Source: JANLUX01 sp031366005 (lineage in GTDB: Bacteria > Bacteroidota > Bacteroidia > AKYH767-A > OLB10). From it: 64,000 bases of DNA. The notes below the pieces were generated by a model. That model did no database searches. It was not told where the DNA came from and was given only the letters and a program-made list of their open reading frames with translations. Below are positions 43,411-53,060 of the stretch, piece by piece. How positions within the stretch are numbered: position 1 is the stretch's first letter; each line of letters opens with the position of its first letter. The translations under genes were made by a program, and so were the position numbers. Location of the stretch: positions 87,937 to 151,936 of the forward strand of contig JANLZB010000006.1 of assembly GCA_031366005.1 (NCBI GenBank), given 5' to 3'.

Positions 43411-46400
43411 ATGAAAAAATTAAATTTACCCAAGAAAATTTTTAAGAGTGAATATTTATTAATGTTTATGCTTTTTGCAATGAAACATGCATATGCACAA
43501 CCGCAAACCAAACCTGTTTATTACTGGACTTGTGAAGGGTCAAATCCATTAAAAGATTCAATGAATAATTCAAATCTGAATCCTACTACTTTTAAATGCA
43601 TCTACACAGTTACTCCCCCTTCAACTGGTAGTGTCGGTAATTCTTTAAGTCTTGACTCAGCAGGTAGAACAATTGTTTGCACCAATAATTTTATTATGAA
43701 TTCAGTTGTAAGCATCGAATTCTTATTTAAACCCGGAGCTGATTTTAATACCACCACTTTTATTCACAGACGGGATAATGCATTCAGTGTAAAGTTCGGC
43801 TATCCGTTTATCGAATTTTTAACAACTAACTCAGCAGGCAGTGATAACTTCCACATTAATCTGCGTGGTGTTGGTTGTGCTACTTATGGTTATTATACAG
43901 ATGGAAACTGGCATCACATGGTTTTTAAATACAACACCATTACAGGTATAAAACAAATCTGGGTTGATGGTCAGTTGCCACAGGGTTTCTCTGATACAAC
44001 CGCTACCGGCACTTTTGCCGGTGGAGTAAATGCTGTTGATTTAAATGCAAACACCAGTTACATAAAATATTATGGTAACATAGATGAGATAGCATTATAT
44101 GATCAGGACCTTCCTGCAAATAATATTTACAAGCATTATATTGATTTTACTATGGGTAATCATTACTCATTTCCTAATTCAAGTGTTGCTCCTCCAGCAC
44201 CTGCTCCTGTAACAGGTCCGGTTGATATTAACGAGTACGCTCCCGGACATCCTAATTATACAATGGATGCACCTACACAACTTCAAAATTTTCCGGTGCC
44301 ACGTTATAAAAAAGGACATACATTGCTTCCTAATTTTAACTGGCTTGGAATAAAGTTTTTTTCAGGAGATGGTCAGCCAATGTTTACACCTGCACAAAAA
44401 ATTGCTAATAGCGTAACAATACAAACTGAGTTAGTTAAAAACTTTAATTATTATTTAACTGTTTCATGTAATGTAAGTTCAAAATGGAGTGACTATGCTA
44501 ACCCCGCCAAGTATGAAGGCGCATGGGTAGCACTTGCAAATCAACATCCACAATGGCAAACATCCGCCATCATTTTTTGGGCTCAGTTAAACCCACAGTT
44601 GATTGGTTATACACAAAGCAAAAGTTATATTCATTGCAAAACATTTCCCAATAATTATTATATCAGAAATGCAAGCGGACAATTTTTATCGAGGGATGGT
44701 TCTGTAGATACTGCAAGCCGAGTGATAAGTCCTGCCGCTCCATTGGATTCATTTACGATAGATGGATTGACGCAGAAATTTTATCTGACCAAATTATTGA
44801 ATGCCTTAACAAGACCATTAAACATTATCAATGAAAATGACGAGGTAATTACACATTATACTAACAATGCACTTGCACAGGATCCGCTTGTACTTGCTGA
44901 TAAGGCTACTTCGGGCTTTACAGATTGGGAAGATTATAAAGCTAACCGCAAAAAAAGAATGTGTACAAATTACCGTGATCAGTTTATGACTATGCCTGCT
45001 TTGCAAAACACCAAGTATGCAGAATACCAGGTGGGTGGAAGAACAGATGCTTATTTGAAATACAGCCAGACAAGGTTTATCAATAAACCTATCAATGGAC
45101 AAATTTATCCTACTCCTGATTTTTATCCACGTTGGCCGAGCAACTGGCGTAATTGGAATGCTGCCTGGAACGGATGGCAAAGTATTGCTGATGGACGTGT
45201 GAACGAACTTGCAGTAGGAGATAAACTTTTCTCACCATACGTAGCAGCCGGATGGAACAAAAACGAAGAAAGCAATATACGTCCTGCGCAGTGGTTAGGT
45301 TTATTAAAAGCTTTAGGAATGGCCGGTGCTGAATTTTATTATGCAGGATTCTTTAATGACGATCCGTATTATAACTCAACTAATTTTCCTGCAAATCCAG
45401 CTGGCTATGCATGGCAGGCTGTGATGCCTTCTTATGCACAGGCAATCACAAGCCGTTATGAAAATCTTTTGCGCAATGGTGATTTAATGAATGGAGATGT
45501 ACCTAATTCTTATGCTAATCCAACCACTCAAGGTTATTCCTTTGAAACAGGTGATTTGAGAAAACTGGTGGTAATCCGCAAAGATCACACACAAAATATT
45601 TATGCAATAACAGGTACTATTCAACCTAATTCAAACATGCTTGGTAATACCGAACTTCAAAGTGATGCGAAAATAAAATTAGATGGTAATCCTTTACAGT
45701 TTACTGTTCGCAGGCAAGGAAGCACTTATATTTATAACAATACAAATCCTGCTTCACCTGTATTTTATCAGTTAGATGGATGGCATGAAAATTCACATCC
45801 CTGCTACTGGACCAAGGATTTTAATATTGAATCAGAATTATTTGATAATACCACTGCATTTAAAATTAAAACAGACCGTGCTCCTGGTGCGGCAATAACT
45901 GATTTCAGAAATTCTGTTTCATATATCAGTTTGCCTACTACAGCAAACACTGCTACGGCTGATTATTATATTCAGCCACGAACTTCAAACAATTATTATT
46001 TCTGGGTGCGCGCACGCAGTCACAATGGTGCAGCAGCAACTATAACTGTTGCTTTGGATTCAATAACAAAAACAATAGGTTGTATTACTGACACTAACTG
46101 GCAATGGTATAGTATTGATGGTTGCAGTCAGCAGCGAATTGCTTATATGAATCTCTCAGCTGCCGAGCATAAATTATCATTGACTGCTACTGGTGCAGGC
46201 ATCGAGATTGATCGTGTGTTAATGACATTAAACAGTACATTAAATTTAAATAACAATCAACCTGTGTGCAGCACTTCATTAGCTACAGTAAGCCCATCAG
46301 GCCCAACCACATTTTGCCAGGGAAGCAATGTAACGCTTACAGCAAATGGTTCAGGAACTTATCAATGGTCTAATGGTGCAACTTCTAAGTCAATCACTGT

Positions 46401-48687
46401 TAGCACCGCAGGAAATTATTCAGTAACTATAATTGGCGGAACTTGCAATTCTATTTCTGCTCCTGTTACAGTAACTGTTAAAAGCAAGCCATCGGCAACG
46501 ATTACATCAGGCGGTTCAACTACAATTTGTCCTAATGACAGCGTTATGCTTACTGCATCTGCTGCAAGCAGCTACACATGGTCCAATGGAGTAACAACGC
46601 AATCCATCTATGCTTCCACTGCAGGAAATTATAATGTAACAGTTACAGGAACCAATGGTTGTACAAAAACTTCAGCAGCAGAGGTAGTAGTAGTTGCTCA
46701 GGTATCTCCTGCTACAATAACAGCAAGTGGTTCAACAAATATTTGTCCGGGCGAATCTGTTACACTTACTTCAGCACCCGCTTCTACGTACCTGTGGTCA
46801 ACGGGTGAAACTACTCAGTCAGTTACCGCTGCTACAACTAATTCTTACAGCGTAACAGCATATAATGCATCAGGTTGTTCTTCTATTTCAGCTGCAACCA
46901 ATGTTACTGTAGCTCCTGCTGCAACAGCTACGATTACTACAACCGGAAGCACACAGTTAATACAGGGACAAAGTGTGGTTTTAACTGCCAATAACGGATC
47001 CTCTTATTTATGGTTGCCCAATGGAGAAACTACTTCTTCGATAACAGTTACTCAGTCAGGAAATTATCAGGTGACTGTATATAATACAAATGGATGCTCT
47101 GCTACCTCATCAATAGTTTCAGTTAATGTAATGAGTTTGTCAATAAATATTTCCACCAGTGGATTAACTTCTATCTGTTCAGGTGACAGTACTGTTTTAA
47201 CAGCTCCTCCTTACATGACAAGCTATATATGGACTCCTAATGGTGAAACAACACAATCAATAACTGTGTCACAATCCGGAATTTACGGAGTGACAGTTAC
47301 TGATACGTTAGGAAACACAGCATCAGACAGTGAAACCATTTCCGTGATACCTGTTCCTGCTGCGCCAAGTATTTCTATTTCTTATATTCCTAATGTTGCT
47401 TATCAGTTAACTGCAAGTGCTCCTTCAGCTTCTTCTTTCCTGTGGTCAAATGGTGAAACAACATCTACAATTACAATCATTACACCTGCAATATATTCTG
47501 TTCAGGCAATTAACAGTATTGGTTGCGCAAGCCCATGGTCAACGATGAATGTTAACTCAATAACCGGGCAGGCATGTGCTAAGGCGGATATGCTCACAGT
47601 ATTTAATGTAACTGATACTTCTGTAACATTGGGATGGAATCCTGCTGTTACGGGTGATTCATTCGTTATCACTTATTGGGAAAACGGAACTACTAATTAT
47701 CAGACTTTAACTGTTAACGGAAATCTTTCTACGCAATTAATTTCAGGATTGCAACCGGGAGTTACCTATAACTGGATAATACAAACTAATTGTCTCAATA
47801 GTCAGCAACTGAGCGATCCGGCAAGTTTTAGCACACTGATTAATGCATTGCCATGTGGTTCAATTCCTCAGAATCTTTCTACCACCAATATCAATACAAA
47901 TACTGCAAACCTTAACTGGTATCCTACTATTGCAACACAATTCAGAGTGCGCATTCGTCCGGTTGGAGTAGGTACGTATGCTACAAGAACGTTTAACGGT
48001 GTTACCAATATGTCCGGTGGTGGATTATCAAACCTTGCTCCCAACACCACTTATGAGTGGAGTATCCTTTCAGTGTGCAATGGAGTTACTTCTGCATTTT
48101 CAGCTCCTTCTTACTTCACCACTTTAGATACCTGTGGTTACATGGGCATACTTGAAGTAAATAATATCACATCAAACAGAGCGATATTAATGTGGGATAA
48201 TTTATCAACCATGGATACTGTCAGAATAAGAATCACTGATAACGCCATCAATTATAAACGCAATATTTATTTATCACAAAATCCGGTAAATGGAGTATAT
48301 CAGTTAACAGGTCTTAAACCTAACCGATCATATAGTGCCGAAGTGCGCGGTAAATGTTCAACAGGTCAATTGGGAATATGGTCAAATAAAATAACTTTTA
48401 CAACAGAAGATATTGTGTTGCGAAGCGAATCAGGAAACTTAGGTTTAAATGGTTTCCCGAATCCAACAGCTACAACATTGAACTATTCATTTGCTGATGT
48501 AACAAGCTCTGATTACACCTTAAAAGTTTGCGATATGGCAGGGCGAGAAATGTACCAGGAAGTGCGTTATGCAGAAGCAGGACCTAACACAGGCGAAGTG
48601 GATGTGCGTCAGTATGCGACAGGATTATATATGCTCATAGTACAAAAAGGAGCTCAGGCAAGCAGATTCAGATTTGCAGTGCATTAA
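43411..48687 (+). CDS. Giant secreted protein: LamG, enzyme-like middle, six Ig-like repeats, three Fn3, T9SS sorting domain
   Basis: 1758 aa with a signal peptide (cleavage after about HAYA-Q). Residues about 36-245 form a LamG/concanavalin-like sandwich (WHHMVFKYNTITGIKQIWVDGQ). Residues about 270-720 look like a TIM-barrel glycosidase-type module, not placed in any family. About 830-950 resembles a carbohydrate-binding module (ADYYIQPRTSNNYYFWVRARSHN). About 955-1385 holds six Ig-like repeats of about 72 aa (S-x-x-ICPG-S-V-LTA, Y-W-x-NGETTQSIT, NYSVTV, NGC). Three Fn3 domains follow (about 1389-1667), then a T9SS type A sorting domain (about 1680-1758; PNPTATTLNYSF, YATGLYMLIVQ). Predicted cell-surface or released polysaccharide-active protein. 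Confidence 0.88.
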   Translation: MKKLNLPKKIFKSEYLLMFMLFAMKHAYAQPQTKPVYYWTCEGSNPLKDSMNNSNLNPTTFKCIYTVTPPSTGSVGNSLSLDSAGRTIVCTNNFIMNSVVSIEFLFKPGADFNTTTFIHRRDNAFSVKFGYPFIEFLTTNSAGSDNFHINLRGVGCATYGYYTDGNWHHMVFKYNTITGIKQIWVDGQLPQGFSDTTATGTFAGGVNAVDLNANTSYIKYYGNIDEIALYDQDLPANNIYKHYIDFTMGNHYSFPNSSVAPPAPAPVTGPVDINEYAPGHPNYTMDAPTQLQNFPVPRYKKGHTLLPNFNWLGIKFFSGDGQPMFTPAQKIANSVTIQTELVKNFNYYLTVSCNVSSKWSDYANPAKYEGAWVALANQHPQWQTSAIIFWAQLNPQLIGYTQSKSYIHCKTFPNNYYIRNASGQFLSRDGSVDTASRVISPAAPLDSFTIDGLTQKFYLTKLLNALTRPLNIINENDEVITHYTNNALAQDPLVLADKATSGFTDWEDYKANRKKRMCTNYRDQFMTMPALQNTKYAEYQVGGRTDAYLKYSQTRFINKPINGQIYPTPDFYPRWPSNWRNWNAAWNGWQSIADGRVNELAVGDKLFSPYVAAGWNKNEESNIRPAQWLGLLKALGMAGAEFYYAGFFNDDPYYNSTNFPANPAGYAWQAVMPSYAQAITSRYENLLRNGDLMNGDVPNSYANPTTQGYSFETGDLRKLVVIRKDHTQNIYAITGTIQPNSNMLGNTELQSDAKIKLDGNPLQFTVRRQGSTYIYNNTNPASPVFYQLDGWHENSHPCYWTKDFNIESELFDNTTAFKIKTDRAPGAAITDFRNSVSYISLPTTANTATADYYIQPRTSNNYYFWVRARSHNGAAATITVALDSITKTIGCITDTNWQWYSIDGCSQQRIAYMNLSAAEHKLSLTATGAGIEIDRVLMTLNSTLNLNNNQPVCSTSLATVSPSGPTTFCQGSNVTLTANGSGTYQWSNGATSKSITVSTAGNYSVTIIGGTCNSISAPVTVTVKSKPSATITSGGSTTICPNDSVMLTASAASSYTWSNGVTTQSIYASTAGNYNVTVTGTNGCTKTSAAEVVVVAQVSPATITASGSTNICPGESVTLTSAPASTYLWSTGETTQSVTAATTNSYSVTAYNASGCSSISAATNVTVAPAATATITTTGSTQLIQGQSVVLTANNGSSYLWLPNGETTSSITVTQSGNYQVTVYNTNGCSATSSIVSVNVMSLSINISTSGLTSICSGDSTVLTAPPYMTSYIWTPNGETTQSITVSQSGIYGVTVTDTLGNTASDSETISVIPVPAAPSISISYIPNVAYQLTASAPSASSFLWSNGETTSTITIITPAIYSVQAINSIGCASPWSTMNVNSITGQACAKADMLTVFNVTDTSVTLGWNPAVTGDSFVITYWENGTTNYQTLTVNGNLSTQLISGLQPGVTYNWIIQTNCLNSQQLSDPASFSTLINALPCGSIPQNLSTTNINTNTANLNWYPTIATQFRVRIRPVGVGTYATRTFNGVTNMSGGGLSNLAPNTTYEWSILSVCNGVTSAFSAPSYFTTLDTCGYMGILEVNNITSNRAILMWDNLSTMDTVRIRITDNAINYKRNIYLSQNPVNGVYQLTGLKPNRSYSAEVRGKCSTGQLGIWSNKITFTTEDIVLRSESGNLGLNGFPNPTATTLNYSFADVTSSDYTLKVCDMAGREMYQEVRYAEAGPNTGEVDVRQYATGLYMLIVQKGAQASRFRFAVH

Positions 48688-48708
48688 AAAAATTAACTCT
48701 TGTAATTG

Positions 48709-48740
48709 AAAAGCTGCGTTTGAAAGAGCGCGGCTTTTTT
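48709..48740 (+). terminator. Terminator after the LamG/T9SS gene
   Basis: AAAAGCTGCG (48709-48718) pairs with CGCGGCTTTT (48729-48738), with one wobble and a 10-nt loop, ending in six T. It is 22 bases after the stop. Confidence 0.8.
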
Positions 48741-48821
48741 AAAATTATATTTTGATGCTTGTTGTTAGAAAGAAATAATACCAACATTGGTGTAAAACAT
48801 CATTTCAGGTCATTAAAATGA

Positions 48822-50348
48822 TTAATCTTTAATCAACATTAACTTTTTTGTTGCTCTTTGGCTGTCACTTGAAATTACACAACTGTAAATTCCGTTTGCA
48901 AGGTTTGGCAAAGTAAAGCTTTGCAAGGTGCTCCATGGTGGCAAATGGTACGAAAAAACCTTTTTGTTATTGATGTCAAATAAATCAAAAACTCCGGCTT
49001 TGTTTTGAGGTAGCATATAGACAATGCGAATGTTACCGGTGGTGGGGTTGGGTGAGATAGAAAAATGAAAATCATGTTTTTCGTTTTCTTTTATACCTAC
49101 GCCTAAACTATCACACACACTGCCTGCAACCGCACCAAGATAATAATTGGGATGATTAACATTTCCCCGACCTGAATAGCAGGGCAGATGTAATGCGTGT
49201 TGATGCACATCACAAGCCAAGCCTCCATTGTCGGGATAGTTAATATAATGCAAATCAATCACACTGCTTCCTGATGAAATATAAATTTTACCATTCGCAG
49301 CAAGGTACATCACCCAAAAATCAGTTTGAAAATAAGGTGAGAGAAAACTGTCATTGAGAGCAACCATCTGGAGGCTTGCTCCAATGTTTGAAGAATCTGT
49401 GTTTACCTGATAAATTTTATTGAAATTAGTTGCATAAAGGTATTTTGAATTGCTGGAAAAGCTGATGCCTAATCCAGGTTGAGAATCCTGCCATTGTATA
49501 ACATTACCATTGGAAAATGTACCCGTACAACGGTCAAAATCGAATAGTCTTGCCTGATTGGTAAAATTGCCCCAAGTGCCGGAATAATAGCGGTAGGCAA
49601 ACTTATTTCCATCAGGAGAAAACACAGGTTGATTTGCCTGTGCTCCTATATGATTAGGAACCCCTAAGGATTGCATGTTAACGGAGGAAATACCCTGAGG
49701 GGTAAGTAATATTTTATAGATCAAATCACTGCTGTCGCGAAGAATGACAATCCACCAGTCTCTGCCGTTGGCATGTCTGCATGCAGATATACCTAATAAT
49801 ACCCTATCATGAATTGCTACTACATTTTTCTGAGTAATCGCACCCCTTCCACTATCCAAACTCATATCAATGATTGAATAGTATAAATCCGAAGGCATAT
49901 TCTGATATTGGGGAGAAGAATTTCCGCTGTGATGAAAGAGAATGTATTTACTACTATCGCCAGGCATAGGAAGAAAAATATCGGCATGAGTATAAGGAAT
50001 TCCTGATGTTGAGGCGCACCATTGTGTGGTATAAGGATCAGGATTTAAACCTTTACCATTCATCATTGTATCTCCTGTAACATTCATAATCCAACATCCG
50101 TTACTTGCCATCAACAGATTACCATTTTCATCAGAGATATTTCCCTGTGCAGCCCGAAATGCTAATTTTCTTGTTTCCGGTATCACAGTAGCATTTGCTG
50201 AATCAAATAATAATCGTGCCTTCTCTGATGTTGTATATGAATCAACAAATAATCCATATCCGAGCAGCCATTGATGATTTCTACCTTGTCCGTTACAATA
50301 TGATATGTATATCAGGGTAAAAATAATTATATACAAGCATTTTTTCAT
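48822..50348 (-). CDS. T9SS-secreted propeller-like protein
   Basis: 508 aa from the ATG at 50348 (MKKCLYIIIFTLIYISYCNGQG signal); the frame extends further upstream but that part has no signal character. The middle (about 30-420) has repeated short blocks typical of PD40/WD-like propellers in Bacteroidota (FSPDGNKFAYRYY, ISFSSNSKYLYATNFNKIYQ, MYLAANGKIYIS, PDNGGLACDV). The end carries a T9SS type A sorting domain (about 430-508): FSISPNPTTGNIRIVYML, DLFDINNKKVF, LANGIYSCVIS. It should be exported by Sec and T9SS to the surface. Ligand unknown. Confidence 0.87.
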   Translation of the reverse strand: MKKCLYIIIFTLIYISYCNGQGRNHQWLLGYGLFVDSYTTSEKARLLFDSANATVIPETRKLAFRAAQGNISDENGNLLMASNGCWIMNVTGDTMMNGKGLNPDPYTTQWCASTSGIPYTHADIFLPMPGDSSKYILFHHSGNSSPQYQNMPSDLYYSIIDMSLDSGRGAITQKNVVAIHDRVLLGISACRHANGRDWWIVILRDSSDLIYKILLTPQGISSVNMQSLGVPNHIGAQANQPVFSPDGNKFAYRYYSGTWGNFTNQARLFDFDRCTGTFSNGNVIQWQDSQPGLGISFSSNSKYLYATNFNKIYQVNTDSSNIGASLQMVALNDSFLSPYFQTDFWVMYLAANGKIYISSGSSVIDLHYINYPDNGGLACDVHQHALHLPCYSGRGNVNHPNYYLGAVAGSVCDSLGVGIKENEKHDFHFSISPNPTTGNIRIVYMLPQNKAGVFDLFDINNKKVFSYHLPPWSTLQSFTLPNLANGIYSCVISSDSQRATKKLMLIKD

Positions 50349-50409
50349 CGCAGGATAACAAGCTTCATAATTTATTTTGTATATGCACCAAATATTATTC
50401 AATCAAAAT

Positions 50410-51615
50410 CTAAAAATCCTTATACAACAAATACCTTTTCCGCATTAAAATATAATTATCCAAAGCAGGTTGCCAGCTGTTGCGGATTTCTTCTTCAGTC
50501 AGTCCAGCTTGTATTTGTTTTCTCAATTGATCAGTACCTGCCAGCTTATCAAAAAAGGGATTAAAAAAATTGGTGGAGTCACATTGATACATTCCAATCA
50601 GCCAGAATAAATAAAGCTGGTGTGATGCTTTTATATATGTATCACCAAACATGCGCAAATCAAAACCTGAACACTCAACACCTTCATACATTGGTTTTGC
50701 TGCAGCACCTGCTTTGCTCTTTGGTGTAAACTGAAATGTTCCTTTGCCGCATCCCGGAAATCCAATTACCTGGAAAGTATAATCAGTGCCTCTGCCCACA
50801 CTCACTTTAGTTCCTTCAAATAGACATAAAGAGGGATACAGATAAACCGAAGTTATGTTTGGTAAATTCGGAGAGGGCTTCACCGGCAGCTCATAATATT
50901 TTGAATGATCCCAGTTTAATGATTTCACATAATACAAATCGCACTTTAAACTGTCAGCCAGCCAATGTTCTCCGTTTAACATCAATGCATACTCCGCTAC
51001 GGTTAATCCATGAACTACAGGAATTGGATTCATGCCAACAAACGAAGCAAATTTTTTATCAAGCACAGGTCCATCCACATAAAAACCATTTGGATTAGGA
51101 CGGTCTAAAATCAATAAAGCAATTTTCTTTTGTGTACATGCTTCCATCACATACTGAAGCGTGGAGATATAAGTATAAAAACGTGCACCCACATCCTGGA
51201 TATCAAATACAACAAAGTCAACATCTTTTAAATCTTCGTCAGTTGGTTTTTTATGTTTGCCATAAAGTGAAATGATTGGCAGTTTAGTTTTTGCATCCAC
51301 GCCATTTTTTATTGTTGCACCGGCTTCGGCTTCTCCCCTGAATCCATGTTCAGGAGCAAACACGCATTTTATTTTTATTCCGGTTCGCAACAATGTATCC
51401 ACCAAATGTGTGTTGCCAACCATGGAAGTTTGGTTTGCAACTACTGCAATATTTTTATTGCGTAAGAGAGGTAGATACTCATTCACCCTTTCAGCACCTG
51501 TAATTATTTTTTCTTCCTGCGAAAAAACTTTAACAGGAAAGAAAGCAATATTGCAGAGAATTAATAAAACCCTTAACTGTAAATTGTAAACTGTAAGATG
51601 TGAACGGCTAATCAT
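50410..51615 (-). CDS. namZ: DUF1343 family exo-beta-N-acetylmuramidase (NamZ-like)
   Basis: 401 aa with an N-terminal signal (LRVLLILCNIAFFPVKVFSQ). The DUF1343 blocks are all present: NKNIAVVANQTSMVG, CVFAPEHGFRGEAEAGA, LPIISLYGKHKKPTDEDL, FDIQDVGARFYTYISTLQYVMEAC, LDRPNPNGFYVDGPVLD and LYPSLCLFEGTKVSVGRGTDYTFQVIGFPG. Characterised NamZ proteins cleave terminal MurNAc from peptidoglycan fragments, so a role in cell-wall recycling is likely. It is upstream of the propeller-protein gene on the same strand, with about 60 bp between the two coding regions. Confidence 0.9.
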   Translation of the reverse strand: MISRSHLTVYNLQLRVLLILCNIAFFPVKVFSQEEKIITGAERVNEYLPLLRNKNIAVVANQTSMVGNTHLVDTLLRTGIKIKCVFAPEHGFRGEAEAGATIKNGVDAKTKLPIISLYGKHKKPTDEDLKDVDFVVFDIQDVGARFYTYISTLQYVMEACTQKKIALLILDRPNPNGFYVDGPVLDKKFASFVGMNPIPVVHGLTVAEYALMLNGEHWLADSLKCDLYYVKSLNWDHSKYYELPVKPSPNLPNITSVYLYPSLCLFEGTKVSVGRGTDYTFQVIGFPGCGKGTFQFTPKSKAGAAAKPMYEGVECSGFDLRMFGDTYIKASHQLYLFWLIGMYQCDSTNFFNPFFDKLAGTDQLRKQIQAGLTEEEIRNSWQPALDNYILMRKRYLLYKDF

Positions 51616-52170
51616 CGAGACTTCAAACTTAAAAATTTGATTTGATAAATAATTCGGAAAAATCTTTTTAGATGCTGAATCGATCTTTTTAGAGCCTGTT
51701 TAAATTTCATAATTCAAAAAGAATATATATCATCCCTTAGGGATTCTCTCTGTTAACTTTATCCATTTAACTATAAAAATACCATCTCTTCGGGATTTTT
51801 TAACGCTGAAAGCGTGTTATGATTATAAAAAGATCAAGCAAACAGTTAAGAATTCCGAAGGGATAATATATAAAAAACTATTTTTTAAAAATTTAAACAG
51901 GCTCTTATTAGTAATTAAGAAAACTTTAGTAGTAAAAGCGTGAAAAAATGGTTAAACTTATTACCTTATTTCCTAATCAACATATTAGAGAGAAATGTAT
52001 AGCAGAATAAGGCAACAAAGGTGTAATGCTATTGTTTCAATTCTACTAAGGTCAAAAAATAAAAAATAATGGTTTAGACTTATCACATGAAAAATTAGTA
52101 GTAAAAGTAAAGGGTGAATTGAATTAATTCTGATTAACAAAAAATTAATAGCTTCTTTCCTTGACTTTAT
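51616..52170. other. Intergenic region with MITE copy B and an unexplained remainder
   Basis: The left part is occupied by the MITE-like element at 51691-51905. The remaining 265 bases are AT-rich and hold TTAGTAGTAAAAG twice (51926-51938 and 52095-52107). I see no reading frame with family resemblance. Confidence 0.45.
51691..51905 (-). mobile_element. MITE-like element, copy B (215 bp, inverted relative to copy A)
   Basis: It starts AGAGCCTGTTTAAATTT and ends AAATTTAAACAGGCTCT, near-perfect 17-base terminal inverted repeats. Read on the minus strand it follows copy A base by base over its whole length with scattered differences, including the internal ACGCTTTCAGCGTTAAAAAA and TATAATCATAACACGC segments. 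It carries no gene, so any movement would depend on a transposase elsewhere. Confidence 0.85.
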
Positions 52171-52878
52171 TTAAAAATTCGGCTTGAGTAAATACTTAGA
52201 ATAAAAAGTATCAATCACCACTAATGCTTCATCCGCTGTATCCACAATGGTAAAAAGTTTCAGGTCTTCAGCATGAACATATTTTTCTTCCACCAACACT
52301 TTTTGCATCCAGGTATAAATTCCTTCCCAATATTCTTTACCCACAAGCACGATCGGAAACTTTGCAATCTTTCGTGTTTGTATCAGCGTGAGTGATTCAA
52401 ACAATTCATCCATTGTTCCAAATCCTCCCGGCAAGGCAATAAATCCCTGCGCATATTTGATGAACATAAGTTTTCGTACAAAGAAATAATCAAACGTTAT
52501 GCATTTATCATGATCAATAAACTGGTTTGGTGCCTGCTCAAATGGAAGAGTGATATTTAAACCAACAGATTTTCCTCCTGCCTTTTGCGCTCCTTTATTT
52601 GCAGCTTCCATAATTCCTGGTCCGCCACCGGTGATAACTCCATAACCTTCTGTCGTAAGCTTGAATGCAATCTCTTCTGCCAGCAAATAATATTTACTGT
52701 CAACAGCAGTGCGTGCAGAACCAAATATTGAAACACAAGGACCAATACGGCTTAGCTTTTCAAAACCTTCAACAAACTCTGCCATGATTTTAAAAAGTTG
52801 CCAGGTGTCGTTGGTTTTTATTTCCTGCCAGTCTTTATCAACAAATGCTTTGCGGATTTTAGCTTCTTCTGAATTCAT
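52171..52878 (-). CDS. LOG family protein (TIGR00730; nucleotide 5'-monophosphate phosphoribohydrolase-like)
   Basis: 235 aa, Rossmann-like. The family signatures are GGGPGIM at 84-90 and PGGFGTMDE at 150-158. Relatives hydrolyse purine nucleoside 5'-monophosphates (Lonely Guy, PpnN). This version has a 45-residue N-terminal helical extension before VSIFGSART. The old label lysine decarboxylase is wrong for the family. It lies between the MITE and an inverted-repeat region upstream of its start. Confidence 0.92.
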   Translation of the reverse strand: MNSEEAKIRKAFVDKDWQEIKTNDTWQLFKIMAEFVEGFEKLSRIGPCVSIFGSARTAVDSKYYLLAEEIAFKLTTEGYGVITGGGPGIMEAANKGAQKAGGKSVGLNITLPFEQAPNQFIDHDKCITFDYFFVRKLMFIKYAQGFIALPGGFGTMDELFESLTLIQTRKIAKFPIVLVGKEYWEGIYTWMQKVLVEEKYVHAEDLKLFTIVDTADEALVVIDTFYSKYLLKPNF

Positions 52879-52892
52879 AGTGTGATTTTTGG

Positions 52893-53027
52893 ACGCAGAT
52901 TAACAGATGGGAAACAGATACTTTTCATTGATTTTTATTTGATTCATTTCTACAATTTAATTTTTTTATTCTTTATTAATCAAAACAATAATTTCATTTT
53001 AATTTGTTCCCATTTGTTAATCTGCGT
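52893..53027. repeat. Long inverted repeat with 21-base arms
   Basis: Bases 52893-52913 and 53007-53027 are inverted copies with 20 of 21 positions matching (ACGCAGATTAACAG... and ...TTAATCTGCGT), separated by 93 very AT-rich bases. It occupies nearly all the space between uvrA and the LOG gene. Its ends resemble ACGCAGATT-type repeats found between genes in other Bacteroidota. Confidence 0.65.
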
Positions 53028-53060
53028 TTAATAAAATGAATCAATTGTTCTAATCCATTC

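Noticed and set aside
51926..52107. Two copies of TTAGTAGTAAAAG as a regulatory direct repeat
   Set aside because: Thirteen AT-rich bases 169 apart in a low-complexity region are weak evidence and no gene starts close to them in the plus direction.
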